Origin: Methanocaldococcus vulcanius M7
GTDB lineage: Archaea; AGJL01; Methanococci; Methanococcales; Methanocaldococcaceae
Reading direction: 5' to 3'
NCBI RefSeq assembly: GCF_000024625.1
Contig: NC_013407.1
Location: forward strand, 1,426,001 to 1,490,000
Length of the DNA: 64,000 bases
Shown here: positions 11,475 through 19,813 of the stretch, in pieces
Layout of the letters: each line of letters starts with the position of its first letter
How positions within the stretch are numbered: the first letter of the stretch is position 1
Notes under the pieces: generated by a model
The model's database searches: none
What the model was told of the DNA's origin: nothing
Seen by the model: the letters and a program-made list of their open reading frames with translations, nothing else
Program-made: the position numbers and the translations under genes

Positions 11475-11503
11475 AAGTATATATATTTTTACACATATGT
11501 GTA
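11475..11503 (+). promoter_or_regulatory. TATA box followed by a perfect 14-bp palindrome, probable repressor operator
   Basis: An A/T TATA-like element at about 11475-11487 is followed immediately by TACACATATGTGTA at 11490-11503, a perfect palindrome lying where transcription would start. It is 41 bases ahead of the start codon of the Gly/Arg-rich gene. Position and symmetry suggest a dimeric transcription factor site. The regulator is unknown. Confidence 0.55.
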
Positions 11504-11544
11504 TTATTGTAAATAACAATCATAAAAAAATGAGGTGATGATAA

Positions 11545-11841
11545 ATGTTTGGATGGGGAAGAGGAAGAGGATTTTGGAGATACTACATGCTCGGTAGAGT
11601 TGGAGGCAGATACAGATACGTGGGACCATGCAGATGCGGTTTAGGGCCTCATGCTTTTTATGTCGATGAAAAAACTGGGAGTTTAGTTCACGCTTGGGAT
11701 CTTTACAGAACTCCATATGCTGATGTCGACGAAAAAAGATACTTAGAAGAAACTGTAAAGAGTTTAGAAGAAGAAAAAAGATTATTGGAAGAAGAGTTAG
11801 AAAGAATTAAAAGAAGATTAGATGAATTAAAAAGAAAATAA
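11545..11841 (+). CDS. Small Gly/Arg-rich protein with C-terminal coiled coil (DUF5320-like)
   Basis: 98 residues in two parts. The N-terminus is rich in Gly, Arg and aromatic residues (FGWGRGRGFWRYY) with a short CRC motif. The C-terminal 45 residues are an almost pure charged coiled coil (EETVKSLEEEKRLLEEELE...). The architecture recalls the DUF5320 group, often found near iron-sulfur or NifX-type proteins; that assignment is tentative. It is preceded by a GAGGTGATG ribosome binding site and a palindromic operator candidate, and followed 74 bases later by a zinc-ribbon gene. Confidence 0.75.
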   Translation: MFGWGRGRGFWRYYMLGRVGGRYRYVGPCRCGLGPHAFYVDEKTGSLVHAWDLYRTPYADVDEKRYLEETVKSLEEEKRLLEEELERIKRRLDELKRK

Positions 11842-11915
11842 ACATTAAAAAATAAACAGGAAAGAATAAATAGGTTGAATTTAATAAATATTTTTAATAA
11901 ATTTTGAGGGATATT

Positions 11916-12110
11916 ATGGAAATGAAAAAATTTTTATGCTCAAAATGTCAGAACGTTATAGAAGTTCCTTATGGAGTTCCAAAGCCAGAAACGTGTCCTT
12001 ATTGTGGGGCCCCTGCAACATTTATCCATAGGATAGATGGTGGAGGAAGAGGTCTTGGTAGAGGAAGAGGAGCAAGATGTGGCCTTAGAATGATGGGAAG
12101 GGATGAATAA
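11916..12110 (+). CDS. Small zinc-ribbon protein with Gly/Arg-rich tail
   Basis: About 64 residues. Two CxxC pairs (CSKCQ and CPYCG) make a rubredoxin-like or zinc-ribbon knuckle pair. The tail GGGRGLGRGRGARCGLRMMG shares the GRGRG character of the preceding gene, suggesting the two products act together. The start is ATG 11916 after a GAGGG site; a TTG upstream at 11904 is less likely. Function unknown. Confidence 0.75.
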   Translation: MEMKKFLCSKCQNVIEVPYGVPKPETCPYCGAPATFIHRIDGGGRGLGRGRGARCGLRMMGRDE

Positions 12111-12348
12111 TCTCTTTCATTTTATTTTTCTCATTTAAATCTATGTATTTAAATATTTGGTATTAGAATTATCTGTTTTAAGTTTCAATTTCGATATAAC
12201 AAATATGATAAATTCTCTCATCCAAAAAAAACAAAAAATAAAGAATAATAAAAAAATAACTAAAAATAGAGACAAAAAGAGATAACTAAAAGAATATAAA
12301 ACGTTATGAGGTTGTAATTACTTTATTTTTATTATTATTTTTATTATT

Positions 12349-13167
12349 TTATTTTCTAATCTCTTTTAATGCCTCCTCAACATCGACATTTTCATGAACT
12401 ATTTTACAAACAGCCCTCGTTATACCAACAACATCATCATGCTGGAAAATATTTCTACCCACTGCAACACCAGCAGCTCCTGCCTCGATAGCATCTTTTA
12501 TCATTTGCAGGAACTCCTCATCAGTGTTTGTTTTTGGACCCCCTGCAACCACGACGGGAGCCGGACAACCCTTAACAACATCTCTAAATGAGTCAATATC
12601 TCCTGTATAGCTTGTTTTTACTATATCCGCTCCCAACTCAGCCCCCAATCTTGCTGCATGAGCTACTAATTCAGGATCTCTCTCATTTTTAATATGTTTT
12701 CCTCTTGGATACATCATAGCAATTAAAGGCATTCCCCAGTATTCGCATGTTTCAGCAATCATTCCCAAATCTCTGTACGCTTCCCAATCTTCCTCTGAAC
12801 CAACGTTCACATGAACAGAAACAGCATCCGCACCCATTCTCACTGCTTCTTCAACTGTTGTAACTATAACCTTCTTCAATGGATTCGGAGATATTGCTGT
12901 CCCACCAGATAGATGGATGATCAAGCCAACATCCTTGCCATAGCCCCTGTGCCCATGTCTAACTATCCCTTTATGTAAAAGGACAGCGTTAGCTCCTCCT
13001 TCTGCAACATTATTTACTGTTTTTCTTATATCAATCAACCCCTTAATTGGCCCGTTTGAAACGCCGTGATCCATTGGAACTATAACTGTTTTCTCGCTTT
13101 GTCTGTTAAATATCCTCTCTAATCTTACCAACTTTCCAAGATTTTTTATATCTTTGAACAATTCCAT
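12349..13167 (-). CDS. 2-amino-3,7-dideoxy-D-threo-hept-6-ulosonate synthase
   Basis: A FBP-aldolase-class (class I, Schiff base) enzyme that starts the archaeal DHQ pathway to aromatic amino acids from aspartate semialdehyde and a methylglyoxal-derived sugar. Sequence marks: [37 protein letters not shown], the lysine in [12 protein letters not shown], and [14 protein letters not shown]. At 272 residues it closely resembles the M. jannaschii ADH synthase as I recall it. The usual partner, DHQ synthase II, is not in the window. Confidence 0.9.
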   Translation of the reverse strand: MELFKDIKNLGKLVRLERIFNRQSEKTVIVPMDHGVSNGPIKGLIDIRKTVNNVAEGGANAVLLHKGIVRHGHRGYGKDVGLIIHLSGGTAISPNPLKKVIVTTVEEAVRMGADAVSVHVNVGSEEDWEAYRDLGMIAETCEYWGMPLIAMMYPRGKHIKNERDPELVAHAARLGAELGADIVKTSYTGDIDSFRDVVKGCPAPVVVAGGPKTNTDEEFLQMIKDAIEAGAAGVAVGRNIFQHDDVVGITRAVCKIVHENVDVEEALKEIRK

Positions 13168-13412
13168 AGTATCACACCAAAAAATAATTACTTTAACTTT
13201 CTTATCTTTAACGATCTTACCTTTTTATTATTATTTCTATCATTTTATCATTACATTGATACCTTTACTTATTATTTCAAGTTATTTAAATTTTTCTTTT
13301 ATATGCGATTATTTGCAAAAATATTTAATTACGAGGAAGATCAAACCTTATAATTATATATCTGATATAAGGGTATGTTATGCCTATTTAAAACTTATGT
13401 TTGGTGATCGTC

Positions 13413-14744
13413 TTGGTATTTAAAGCTTATGATATAAGAGGAATATATGGAAAAGAGTTAGATGAAGCATTTGCATACTCTCTTGGAAGATGTATTGGCC
13501 AAAAATTTAAAGGAAAAAAAATTTTAGTTGGAAATGATGTAAGAATCGGATCTAAAAAACTCCTTCCATATTTTATAATCGGATTGTTAGAGGAGTGCGA
13601 TATTCACTATGCTGGAACGATCTCTACACCTTTAATGTATTTTGGAACAAAAGATAAATATGATCTGGGCGTGGTGTTAACTGCCTCTCATAATCCTCCA
13701 GAATACACTGGCTTTAAAATGTGTGATAAAAATGCCATCCCTCTCTCTCCAATAGAAGAGATAAAACCAATCTTCAAAAGATTTGAATTAACGAGTGATG
13801 TGGAAAGAGATGTTAAAGCATTAGATCTCAATACATTAAAAGTTGATGTCATAAAAGATTATAAGCAGTTTTTCTTAAATAGGATAAAAAAATCAGATAG
13901 AAAGATAGCTGTTGATTTTGCTAACGGTTCTACAACCATTGCTGAAAAAGAGATTTTAAGTGAATTGCTGGAAAATAGAATTTTTATAAATGATTATCCT
14001 GATGGAAACTTCCCTGCTCATCAACCCGACACATTAAAGGAAGAGTGTTTAAAAGATATTATAAAAACAGTTAAAGAAAATGGTTGTGAATTGGGATTAA
14101 TATTTGATGGAGATGGAGATAGGTTAGGAATAGTTGATGAAAAGGGAGATGTTTTAAGAGGAGATATATTAACAGCAATAATCGCAAGGGAAATTTTAAA
14201 AGAAAAACCAAATGTAAAAATAGTTTATGATTTAAGATGCTCCAAAATAGTGCCTGAGGTTATTGAAAAGTTCGGAGGAATTGCAGTTAAAAGTAGGGTT
14301 GGGCACTATTTCATTAAAAAGTTAATGCATGAAATTGATGCGGAGTTTGCAGGAGAGTTGAGCAATCACTTCTACTTTAAGGAGATCGGTTATTTTGAAA
14401 GTCCACTTTTAGCCCTGCATTATATTTTAAAGGCAATGGATGATGAGAATAAGTCATTATCAGAATTAAATAAAGAGTTTAACAAATATGCCCATAGTGG
14501 AGAGATAAACTTTAAAGTGAAGGATCAGAATTATGTAATACAAAAAATAAAAGAGCACTTTAAAAACTGCAAGATTGAAGAGTTGGATGGAATATCAATA
14601 TATTGTGAAAAATTTTGGTTTAATTTAAGACCTTCAAATACTGAGCCATTACTAAGGTTGAATTTAGAAGCGGAAGATGAATATATAATGAAAGAAAAAG
14701 TCAATGAGATCAAAAAACTTATCGAAGAATTAAATACTCAATAA
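13413..14744 (+). CDS. Phosphomannomutase/phosphoglucomutase family protein
   Basis: An alpha-D-phosphohexomutase with the phosphoserine loop TASHNPPEYTGFK, the metal loop DGDGDRLG, a sugar-binding loop (GELSNHFYFKE) and the phosphate-binding loop RPSNTEPLLRL. It interconverts hexose 1- and 6-phosphates; the exact sugar cannot be fixed from sequence. TTG at 13413 is the preferred start because GGTGATC precedes it by a few bases and the family typically begins at FKAYDIRG. Frames from TTG 13401 or GTG 13404 also exist. Confidence 0.88.
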   Translation: MVFKAYDIRGIYGKELDEAFAYSLGRCIGQKFKGKKILVGNDVRIGSKKLLPYFIIGLLEECDIHYAGTISTPLMYFGTKDKYDLGVVLTASHNPPEYTGFKMCDKNAIPLSPIEEIKPIFKRFELTSDVERDVKALDLNTLKVDVIKDYKQFFLNRIKKSDRKIAVDFANGSTTIAEKEILSELLENRIFINDYPDGNFPAHQPDTLKEECLKDIIKTVKENGCELGLIFDGDGDRLGIVDEKGDVLRGDILTAIIAREILKEKPNVKIVYDLRCSKIVPEVIEKFGGIAVKSRVGHYFIKKLMHEIDAEFAGELSNHFYFKEIGYFESPLLALHYILKAMDDENKSLSELNKEFNKYAHSGEINFKVKDQNYVIQKIKEHFKNCKIEELDGISIYCEKFWFNLRPSNTEPLLRLNLEAEDEYIMKEKVNEIKKLIEELNTQ

Positions 14745-14829
14745 TTAAATACTTGTTCATATGATTATTTATATTTTATTTTTTATTCATTTTCTTTATT
14801 GTGGCACTAATCAACACATAAACGAAAAC

Positions 14830-14840
14830 TTTATATATTA
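14830..14840 (+). promoter_or_regulatory. TATA box of initiator tRNA-Met
   Basis: TTTATATATTA preceded by a purine-rich BRE-like CGAAAAC, about 45 bases ahead of the tRNA 5' end. The spacing implies a short 5' leader removed by RNase P. Confidence 0.75.
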
Positions 14841-14879
14841 GTTTGCAGTTATAGTAGTTCTGCTTCTTTTAAGTTAAGA

Positions 14880-14958
14880 AGCGGGGTAGGGTAGCCAGGT
14901 CTATCCCGCCGGGCTCATAACCCGGAGATCGGAGGTTCAAATCCTCCCCCCGCTACCA
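14880..14958 (+). tRNA. tRNA-Met (CAU), probable initiator
   Basis: A full cloverleaf can be folded. The acceptor stem is AGCGGGG with CCCCGCT, and the anticodon stem-loop is CCGGG-CTCATAA-CCCGG, giving anticodon CAU. The T arm is GGAGG-TTCAAAT-CCTCC, and the 3' end is ACCA with CCA encoded. The A1-U72 pair and the three G-C pairs flanking the anticodon loop are hallmarks of archaeal initiator tRNA. Confidence 0.93.
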
Positions 14959-15175
14959 TTTTTTAGTTTTTATTTTACGTTATTTTATACATATATTTAT
15001 TGTTTTATATGTTATTTTTATCTTATTTTTTATTTCCTATAATTTAAATATTTACATATACTTATTAGTGAATAACTATGTTTTTGATTTTCAGAACAAA
15101 AGATTTATACTGCTTAAAAAGATAATAAAAAATTTAAAATAAAAGTAGATTAAGTTATTCTTTTCGGTGATCATT

Positions 15176-15574
15176 GTGGAATTAAAAGGAAGAGGCATCT
15201 CAAAAGGAAAAGTAGAGGGAATTGCAATAGTTTCAAAAAAACCATTCTCATTTTTAGGTGGTGTCAATAAAGATGGGGATATTATAGACAAAAATAGCGA
15301 TCTATATGGTCAATCAATAAAAGATAAAATATTTGTATTTCCATATGGAAAAGGAAGCACTGTTGGGTCGTATGTGATCTATGGATTAGCAAAGCGAGGA
15401 ATTTTAAAAGGAATCATAAACAAGGAGTGCGAGACGATAGTTGCTACGGGGGCTATCCTCGGAGGGATCCCTCTTGTAGATATGGTAGACATTGAAAAAA
15501 TAAAGACCGGAGACAAAATATTAATAGATGGAGATAAAGGAATTGTAAAAATTCTAAATAAAAGTAAAAATTAA
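15176..15574 (+). CDS. Aconitase X swivel-domain protein (probable phosphomevalonate dehydratase small subunit)
   Basis: A DUF126-type swivel domain of about 132 residues. Family marks are KGRGISKGKVEGIAI, a central GKGSTVGSYVIYGLAKRG (the conserved Ser sits in GST), and ETIVATGAILGGIPLVD. With a large AcnX subunit it forms the dehydratase of the archaeal mevalonate pathway. The large subunit is not nearby; hmgA, of the same pathway, lies at 44-45 kb. The GTG start at 15176 is chosen because GGTGATC lies just upstream. Confidence 0.82.
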   Translation: MELKGRGISKGKVEGIAIVSKKPFSFLGGVNKDGDIIDKNSDLYGQSIKDKIFVFPYGKGSTVGSYVIYGLAKRGILKGIINKECETIVATGAILGGIPLVDMVDIEKIKTGDKILIDGDKGIVKILNKSKN

Positions 15575-15654
15575 AACTGAAAAAGTAAAACAAAGAACGC
15601 AATAAATAGAAAAAATAAATGGGAAAAAATAAAAACTAAAATGGTTGTGATATT

Positions 15655-16557
15655 ATGAATAAAGATAAAATGTCAAAATTTGCTCATATAACAAAAGTTC
15701 ATCCATGCTTTAACGAAAAAATCCACGATAAAGTTGGAAGAGTTCATCTCCCAGTTGCCCCAAGATGTAATATTGCATGTAAGTTCTGTAGAAGGAGTTT
15801 GGGTAAAGAGGCATGTGAAAACAGACCCGGAGTGGCATTAACCATCTTAAAGCCAGAAGAAGTTGAAGATTACCTAAATAGAGTTTTAAAGGAAATACCA
15901 AACATTAAGGTTGTTGGTATTGCTGGACCTGGAGACAGTTTATTTAATAAAGAGACATTTGAGACCTTAAAAATTATCGATGAGAAGTTTCCAAACCTTA
16001 TAAAATGTCTCTCTACAAACGGTTTGCTTTTAAACAAATACTACAAAAAATTGGCTGATTTAAACGTAAAAACAGTTACCGTTACAGTGAATGCCATAGA
16101 TCCAGAGATTTTGAAGGAGATAGTTGAATGGGTTTATTACGATAAAAAAGTCCATTATGGCATTGAGGGAGCTAAAATATTGATAGAAAATCAAATAGAT
16201 GGGATAAAAAAGGCATATGATGAAGATCTAATAATAAAGATCAACACTGTCTTAATTCCAGAGATAAATATGAATCATGTTGTAGAGATAGCCAAAGAGT
16301 TGAAGGATTTTGTTTATATACAAAATATCATCCCTCTAATCCCTTTATATAAGATGAGCCATTTAAGACCTCCAACATGCGAGGAGATAAAAAAGGTTAG
16401 GGAAGAGTGTGAAAAATATATCCCACAGTTTAGAGCTTGTGGGCAGTGCAGAGCTGATGCAGTTGGTTTAATAAAAGAGAGGAAGATATTAGAAGAGTTC
16501 TTTAAAGAAAAAAACAAAAAACTCAATGTTTTTGAGTTAAAACACTTTTCTCATTAA
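15655..16557 (+). CDS. nifB: NifB radical SAM protein (FeMo-cofactor precursor synthesis)
   Basis: A stand-alone radical SAM domain of 300 residues with the cluster motif CNIACKFC preceded by GRVHLPVAPR, the NifB-specific segment RRSLGKEACENRPGVAL, VGIAGPGDSLFN, and a C-terminal CGQCRADAVG. In diazotrophs it fuses two 4Fe-4S clusters with a carbide to make NifB-co. No nifHDK genes are in the window, and NifB is also found in methanogens without nitrogenase, so its role here is uncertain. Confidence 0.88.
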   Translation: MNKDKMSKFAHITKVHPCFNEKIHDKVGRVHLPVAPRCNIACKFCRRSLGKEACENRPGVALTILKPEEVEDYLNRVLKEIPNIKVVGIAGPGDSLFNKETFETLKIIDEKFPNLIKCLSTNGLLLNKYYKKLADLNVKTVTVTVNAIDPEILKEIVEWVYYDKKVHYGIEGAKILIENQIDGIKKAYDEDLIIKINTVLIPEINMNHVVEIAKELKDFVYIQNIIPLIPLYKMSHLRPPTCEEIKKVREECEKYIPQFRACGQCRADAVGLIKERKILEEFFKEKNKKLNVFELKHFSH

Positions 16558-16596
16558 ATTTGAATTCTAATATAATATATTTTAATTTTTTTAATT

Positions 16597-17754
16597 TTAA
16601 TAATAAAGATTTTTAACTCTTTCAAAAGCCATTCTTGATAATCTATCCCTATCTATTGTATAGATCTCCATTTTTGGGATTATAACTCTTACAGCATCAA
16701 CTCCAACTTTATTTAAATCAACATATATCAACTTATCAAATCCAAACTCTGAAATTTTATCTTTTATAAACTTTAAGTCATTCTTTAAATCATAACTTGC
16801 ATTGTTTGGCATATCTGCAATATTTATCTCCTCCTCAAACTCAAACCACTTTCTATGAATCCTCTTCAACCTTTCATAAGGAATTTTTGATGTAAATTCC
16901 TCTCTTAACTTGGCATCTCTCCTAAATCCATGTAATTGAGAAGCTCTGCTTTGAGCCACCTCAGTTAAAGCTCTTAAAATAGCTATCTCTGGATGTAAGT
17001 GGCATCCAACTCCAACACACAGCATTAGTGGGTTTTTACTTAGATCATCACTTATTGCAGCAACAACTGGAATATCAAACTCTGATGTTAAGTCCTTTAA
17101 AATTATCTTAACTCCTGCCTTTTCAAATTTTTCTAATAATTCATGAATCAATGGGTTTTTTGCATCTTCAGGATTGATCTTTCTTGGAATCTTTCTTGAT
17201 AGATCTGCTAAGCTCCAAGCATCCCTCTCTATAACTTCCAAAGTTGCGTGTAATATAGCTTCATCTAAACTATTACCACTTGCTAAGCCGTTGGTGTTTC
17301 CTCTAAATAATTTTCCAGAGTTTGGATAGAAAACAGCATCTGCTGGCACATCTACAATTTCATCATTTATAATATCAATCCCTTCAACCCAGTCCTTAAT
17401 ATTTTTATCAGCATATTGAGGCAGTATTAAATCATTAACATTTATTGGATTGTCTGGCTTTTCTTTAACTTTATTTTTATCATAACTTGCTGAAAATCTC
17501 TCTATCGCTTCCATGCATGCAGAGACCTTTGATTGAATATCAGTTGCTCCCTTTCCATAGTGTATAGCTATCCCTTCTTTTCCCTCTAAAACTACTTTTC
17601 TTGTTAGATAATAGACAGGAATATTTATTTTATCCAAATGCTGTATATTTTTAATCTCTATTGTTTCTATCTTTTTCAACGCCCTTTGGATCTTTTCAAA
17701 CGTCTCTTCTGGAGAGCAAACTCTATAACTTGCCAATTTGTATTTTATATCCAT
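16597..17754 (-). CDS. ycaO: YcaO domain protein, probable McrA thioamidation enzyme
   Basis: 385 residues with YcaO features: [20 protein letters not shown], the ATP-binding segments [12 protein letters not shown] and [13 protein letters not shown], then [15 protein letters not shown]. Methanogen YcaO proteins convert a peptide bond of methyl-CoM reductase McrA to thioglycine, using ATP and a sulfide source, sometimes with TfuA. No tfuA lies beside it. It converges on nifB with a short AT-rich gap. Confidence 0.88.
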   Translation of the reverse strand: MDIKYKLASYRVCSPEETFEKIQRALKKIETIEIKNIQHLDKINIPVYYLTRKVVLEGKEGIAIHYGKGATDIQSKVSACMEAIERFSASYDKNKVKEKPDNPINVNDLILPQYADKNIKDWVEGIDIINDEIVDVPADAVFYPNSGKLFRGNTNGLASGNSLDEAILHATLEVIERDAWSLADLSRKIPRKINPEDAKNPLIHELLEKFEKAGVKIILKDLTSEFDIPVVAAISDDLSKNPLMLCVGVGCHLHPEIAILRALTEVAQSRASQLHGFRRDAKLREEFTSKIPYERLKRIHRKWFEFEEEINIADMPNNASYDLKNDLKFIKDKISEFGFDKLIYVDLNKVGVDAVRVIIPKMEIYTIDRDRLSRMAFERVKNLYY

Positions 17755-17891
17755 ACTAAAAACCTCTCTATGATTTTATCATCATTTTATCTTTAAAAGG
17801 AAATTACTATATAAGTGGTTTATCATAATACTCTTTTAAGGTTAATATAAAATAGCGTTGATTTAAATAAAAAACGGTTTAAGGGATAAAG

Positions 17892-18773
17892 ATGGAGATA
17901 AACAAAATCTACTGTATGGATTGCTTAGAAGGGATGAAACAATTAAAAGATAAATCAATTGATGTTGTTATTACCTCTCCACCCTATAACATTGGTATAA
18001 GATACAATAAATACTCTGATAATTTAAGCAGAGAGGATTATTTAAATTGGATCGAAGAAGTTGTTAGGGAGATAAAGAGAGTGTTAAAAGATGACGGCTC
18101 ATTTTTTATAAATGTTGGTTATACTGCAAAAGACCCGTGGATCGCCTTTGATGTTGCCAATGTTATAAGAAAACATTTTAAATTACAAAACACGATTCAT
18201 TGGATAAAATCAATCGCAATACAAAAAGAAGATGTAGGGGATTATCCAAATATTATTGGAGATATTGCTGTAGGGCATTACAAACCAATAAACAGCGATA
18301 GATTTTTAAGTATAATGCATGAATATATTTTCCACTTCACAAAAAATGGAAATGTTAAGTTGGATAAATTAGCAATTGGTGTTCCTTATCAAGATAAAAG
18401 CAATATAAAGAGATTTAATAGAAAAGGAGATTTAAGAGATAGAGGGAACACTTGGTTTATCCCTTATGAAACAATTCAATCAAAAGAGAAAGAGAGACCA
18501 CACCCAGCAACATTCCCTCCAAAACTTCCAGAGATGTGCATTAAATTACATGGTGTTAAAAAAACAAACCTTGTTTTAGACCCATTTATGGGAATTGGAA
18601 GCACGGCAGTTGCATGCATTAGATTGGGAGTTAATTATATTGGCTTTGAGATTGATGAATACTATTGCAGAGTTGCAGAGGAGAGAATAAAAAAAGAATT
18701 TTTAAAAACAGATAGAAAATTTGATAATGTAAAGGAAAATAAAAATATAATAACTCTTGATGCGTTTATTTAA
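17892..18773 (+). CDS. Type II DNA methyltransferase, N4-cytosine/N6-adenine class (CTAG-specific MjaI-like)
   Basis: 293 residues with catalytic motif IV TSPPYN near residue 34 and the SAM-binding motif [14 protein letters not shown] near residue 233, the order of beta-class methylases. SPPY favours N4-cytosine methylation. The N-terminus ([14 protein letters not shown]) and the neighbouring nuclease closely recall the M. jannaschii MjaI system, which recognises CTAG; this specificity is recalled, not shown. It overlaps the 3' end of the convergent nuclease gene by 8 bases. Confidence 0.85.
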   Translation: MEINKIYCMDCLEGMKQLKDKSIDVVITSPPYNIGIRYNKYSDNLSREDYLNWIEEVVREIKRVLKDDGSFFINVGYTAKDPWIAFDVANVIRKHFKLQNTIHWIKSIAIQKEDVGDYPNIIGDIAVGHYKPINSDRFLSIMHEYIFHFTKNGNVKLDKLAIGVPYQDKSNIKRFNRKGDLRDRGNTWFIPYETIQSKEKERPHPATFPPKLPEMCIKLHGVKKTNLVLDPFMGIGSTAVACIRLGVNYIGFEIDEYYCRVAEERIKKEFLKTDRKFDNVKENKNIITLDAFI

Positions 18774-19326
18774 TAAAATCCAAATTCTCCTCATAAATAA
18801 CTAAATCCTTTTTATACAACTCTCTATTAGAGGCGTTAAACTCTCTCTTAATTCCTCCCTTCAATTTAGACAAATCAACTATTTTAAAGCCAGTAGCATA
18901 ATATTCACTGCCTAATTTCTCAATCTTAAATGACATGCATAAATGAGGAGCATCAAACCTTATTTTTATCCCTTCTTCATCTTTTGAAGGAGATGCATAA
19001 AAGGTTCTATGAGGTGAGTTTATATTTTTCTCATTAAAGGTTTTAATTTCGATATAAACAACTCTTCCTTCTCCTTCTTTCTTTCCTTTATACCAAAACT
19101 CTATATCAGGATAGCCAGTAGATTTTTGCCTACCTTTTTTAGTTTTTGGAGTAATTGCATATCCATATTTGCCCAAAACATCTTTAACATAATGCTCAAT
19201 ATAATTCCCAACGTCATTAACCCTTTTTGGTGTTTTTCCTTCCTCAGTTTTTACACCAGCAGTATTTTTAATCTTTTTAATAACTTCATACAACTCTAAC
19301 AAAAGTAGCAAATGAAATCTTTTCAA
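18766..19326 (-). CDS. Type II restriction endonuclease, MjaI-like; 5' end probably frameshifted
   Basis: The visible frame gives 186 residues with a PD-(D/E)xK core: [11 protein letters not shown] followed by VYIEIKTF. Its first codons (a TTG followed by LLLLL) look like out-of-frame reading. In a neighbouring frame, minus strand 19289-19408 encodes a protein-like stretch ([20 protein letters not shown]) that stops at 19286-19288 just where the main frame becomes convincing. Further upstream an ATG at 19383 has a perfect GGTGAT site but hits a stop after 8 codons. The gene is therefore either damaged or affected by base-calling errors. Pairing with the methylase supports its identity. Confidence 0.65.
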   Translation of the reverse strand: MKRFHLLLLLELYEVIKKIKNTAGVKTEEGKTPKRVNDVGNYIEHYVKDVLGKYGYAITPKTKKGRQKSTGYPDIEFWYKGKKEGEGRVVYIEIKTFNEKNINSPHRTFYASPSKDEEGIKIRFDAPHLCMSFKIEKLGSEYYATGFKIVDLSKLKGGIKREFNASNRELYKKDLVIYEENLDFIK

Positions 19327-19408
19327 TCGGTTGCAGAATTTGCCTCAAAATACTTTCTATTTCTTCATAGTAGCTTTTGTCATCTATAAAATCACCACTT
19401 ATATTAAA
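19289..19408 (-). pseudogene. Out-of-frame 5' piece of the restriction endonuclease gene
   Basis: Forty codons open on the minus strand, ending ...[15 protein letters not shown] at a TGA. A single-base shift would join it to YEVIKKIKN of the downstream frame. The GGTGAT at 19391-19396 with ATG at 19381-19383 looks like the original start region, in yet another frame, so two shifts may be needed. Confidence 0.5.
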
Positions 19409-19664
19409 TCAATCAACTGTATTGGCTTACTTAAAATAGCTTTTTGCAGAGCCGAGCACTTTATAAAATCCAATTTTAAACCCTCAACCTCTATTATTCT
19501 GTTTCATTATAGGCGGGGATTTTTTTACGTTTTCTACACTTTTTTACCCTTTGGTTTTAAAAGTTCTTCATAGTTATGGCATTTTTATATTTTTAACGAA
19601 ATTTTTCCTAATTTTAAGGTTTTTATCTTCTGTGTAAGGGAATGTTTCTATGACACTTTTTTAA

Positions 19665-19778
19665 TCAACCTTTCTTTTTTCTATAAACTAAAAGCTCAAA
19701 GTATATAGGGAGTTGATGATATAGCCCCATTATATCTCTCTTCCAACCTTTAAAATAAATTTTCAGTATAATTACCAT
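19665..19778 (-). pseudogene. Remnant C-terminal coding fragment, perhaps of a methyltransferase
   Basis: A 37-residue minus-strand frame reads IYFKGWKRDIMGLYHQLP followed by IYFELLVYRKKKG and a stop. The aromatic-rich ending resembles the C-termini of class I SAM methyltransferases, but I cannot name a family. No body of such a gene lies upstream, where hisD ends. The rest of 19409-19813 contains other short protein-like stretches in shifting frames, consistent with decay. Confidence 0.4.
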
Positions 19779-19813
19779 ATGTAATACCTTTCTCATATTC
19801 TTTGTAATATTCA

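Noticed and set aside
13154-13423. 89-codon plus-strand frame upstream of the phosphohexomutase
   Set aside because: Hydrophobic, low-complexity translation of an AT-rich promoter region; no ribosome binding site and overlaps two real genes.
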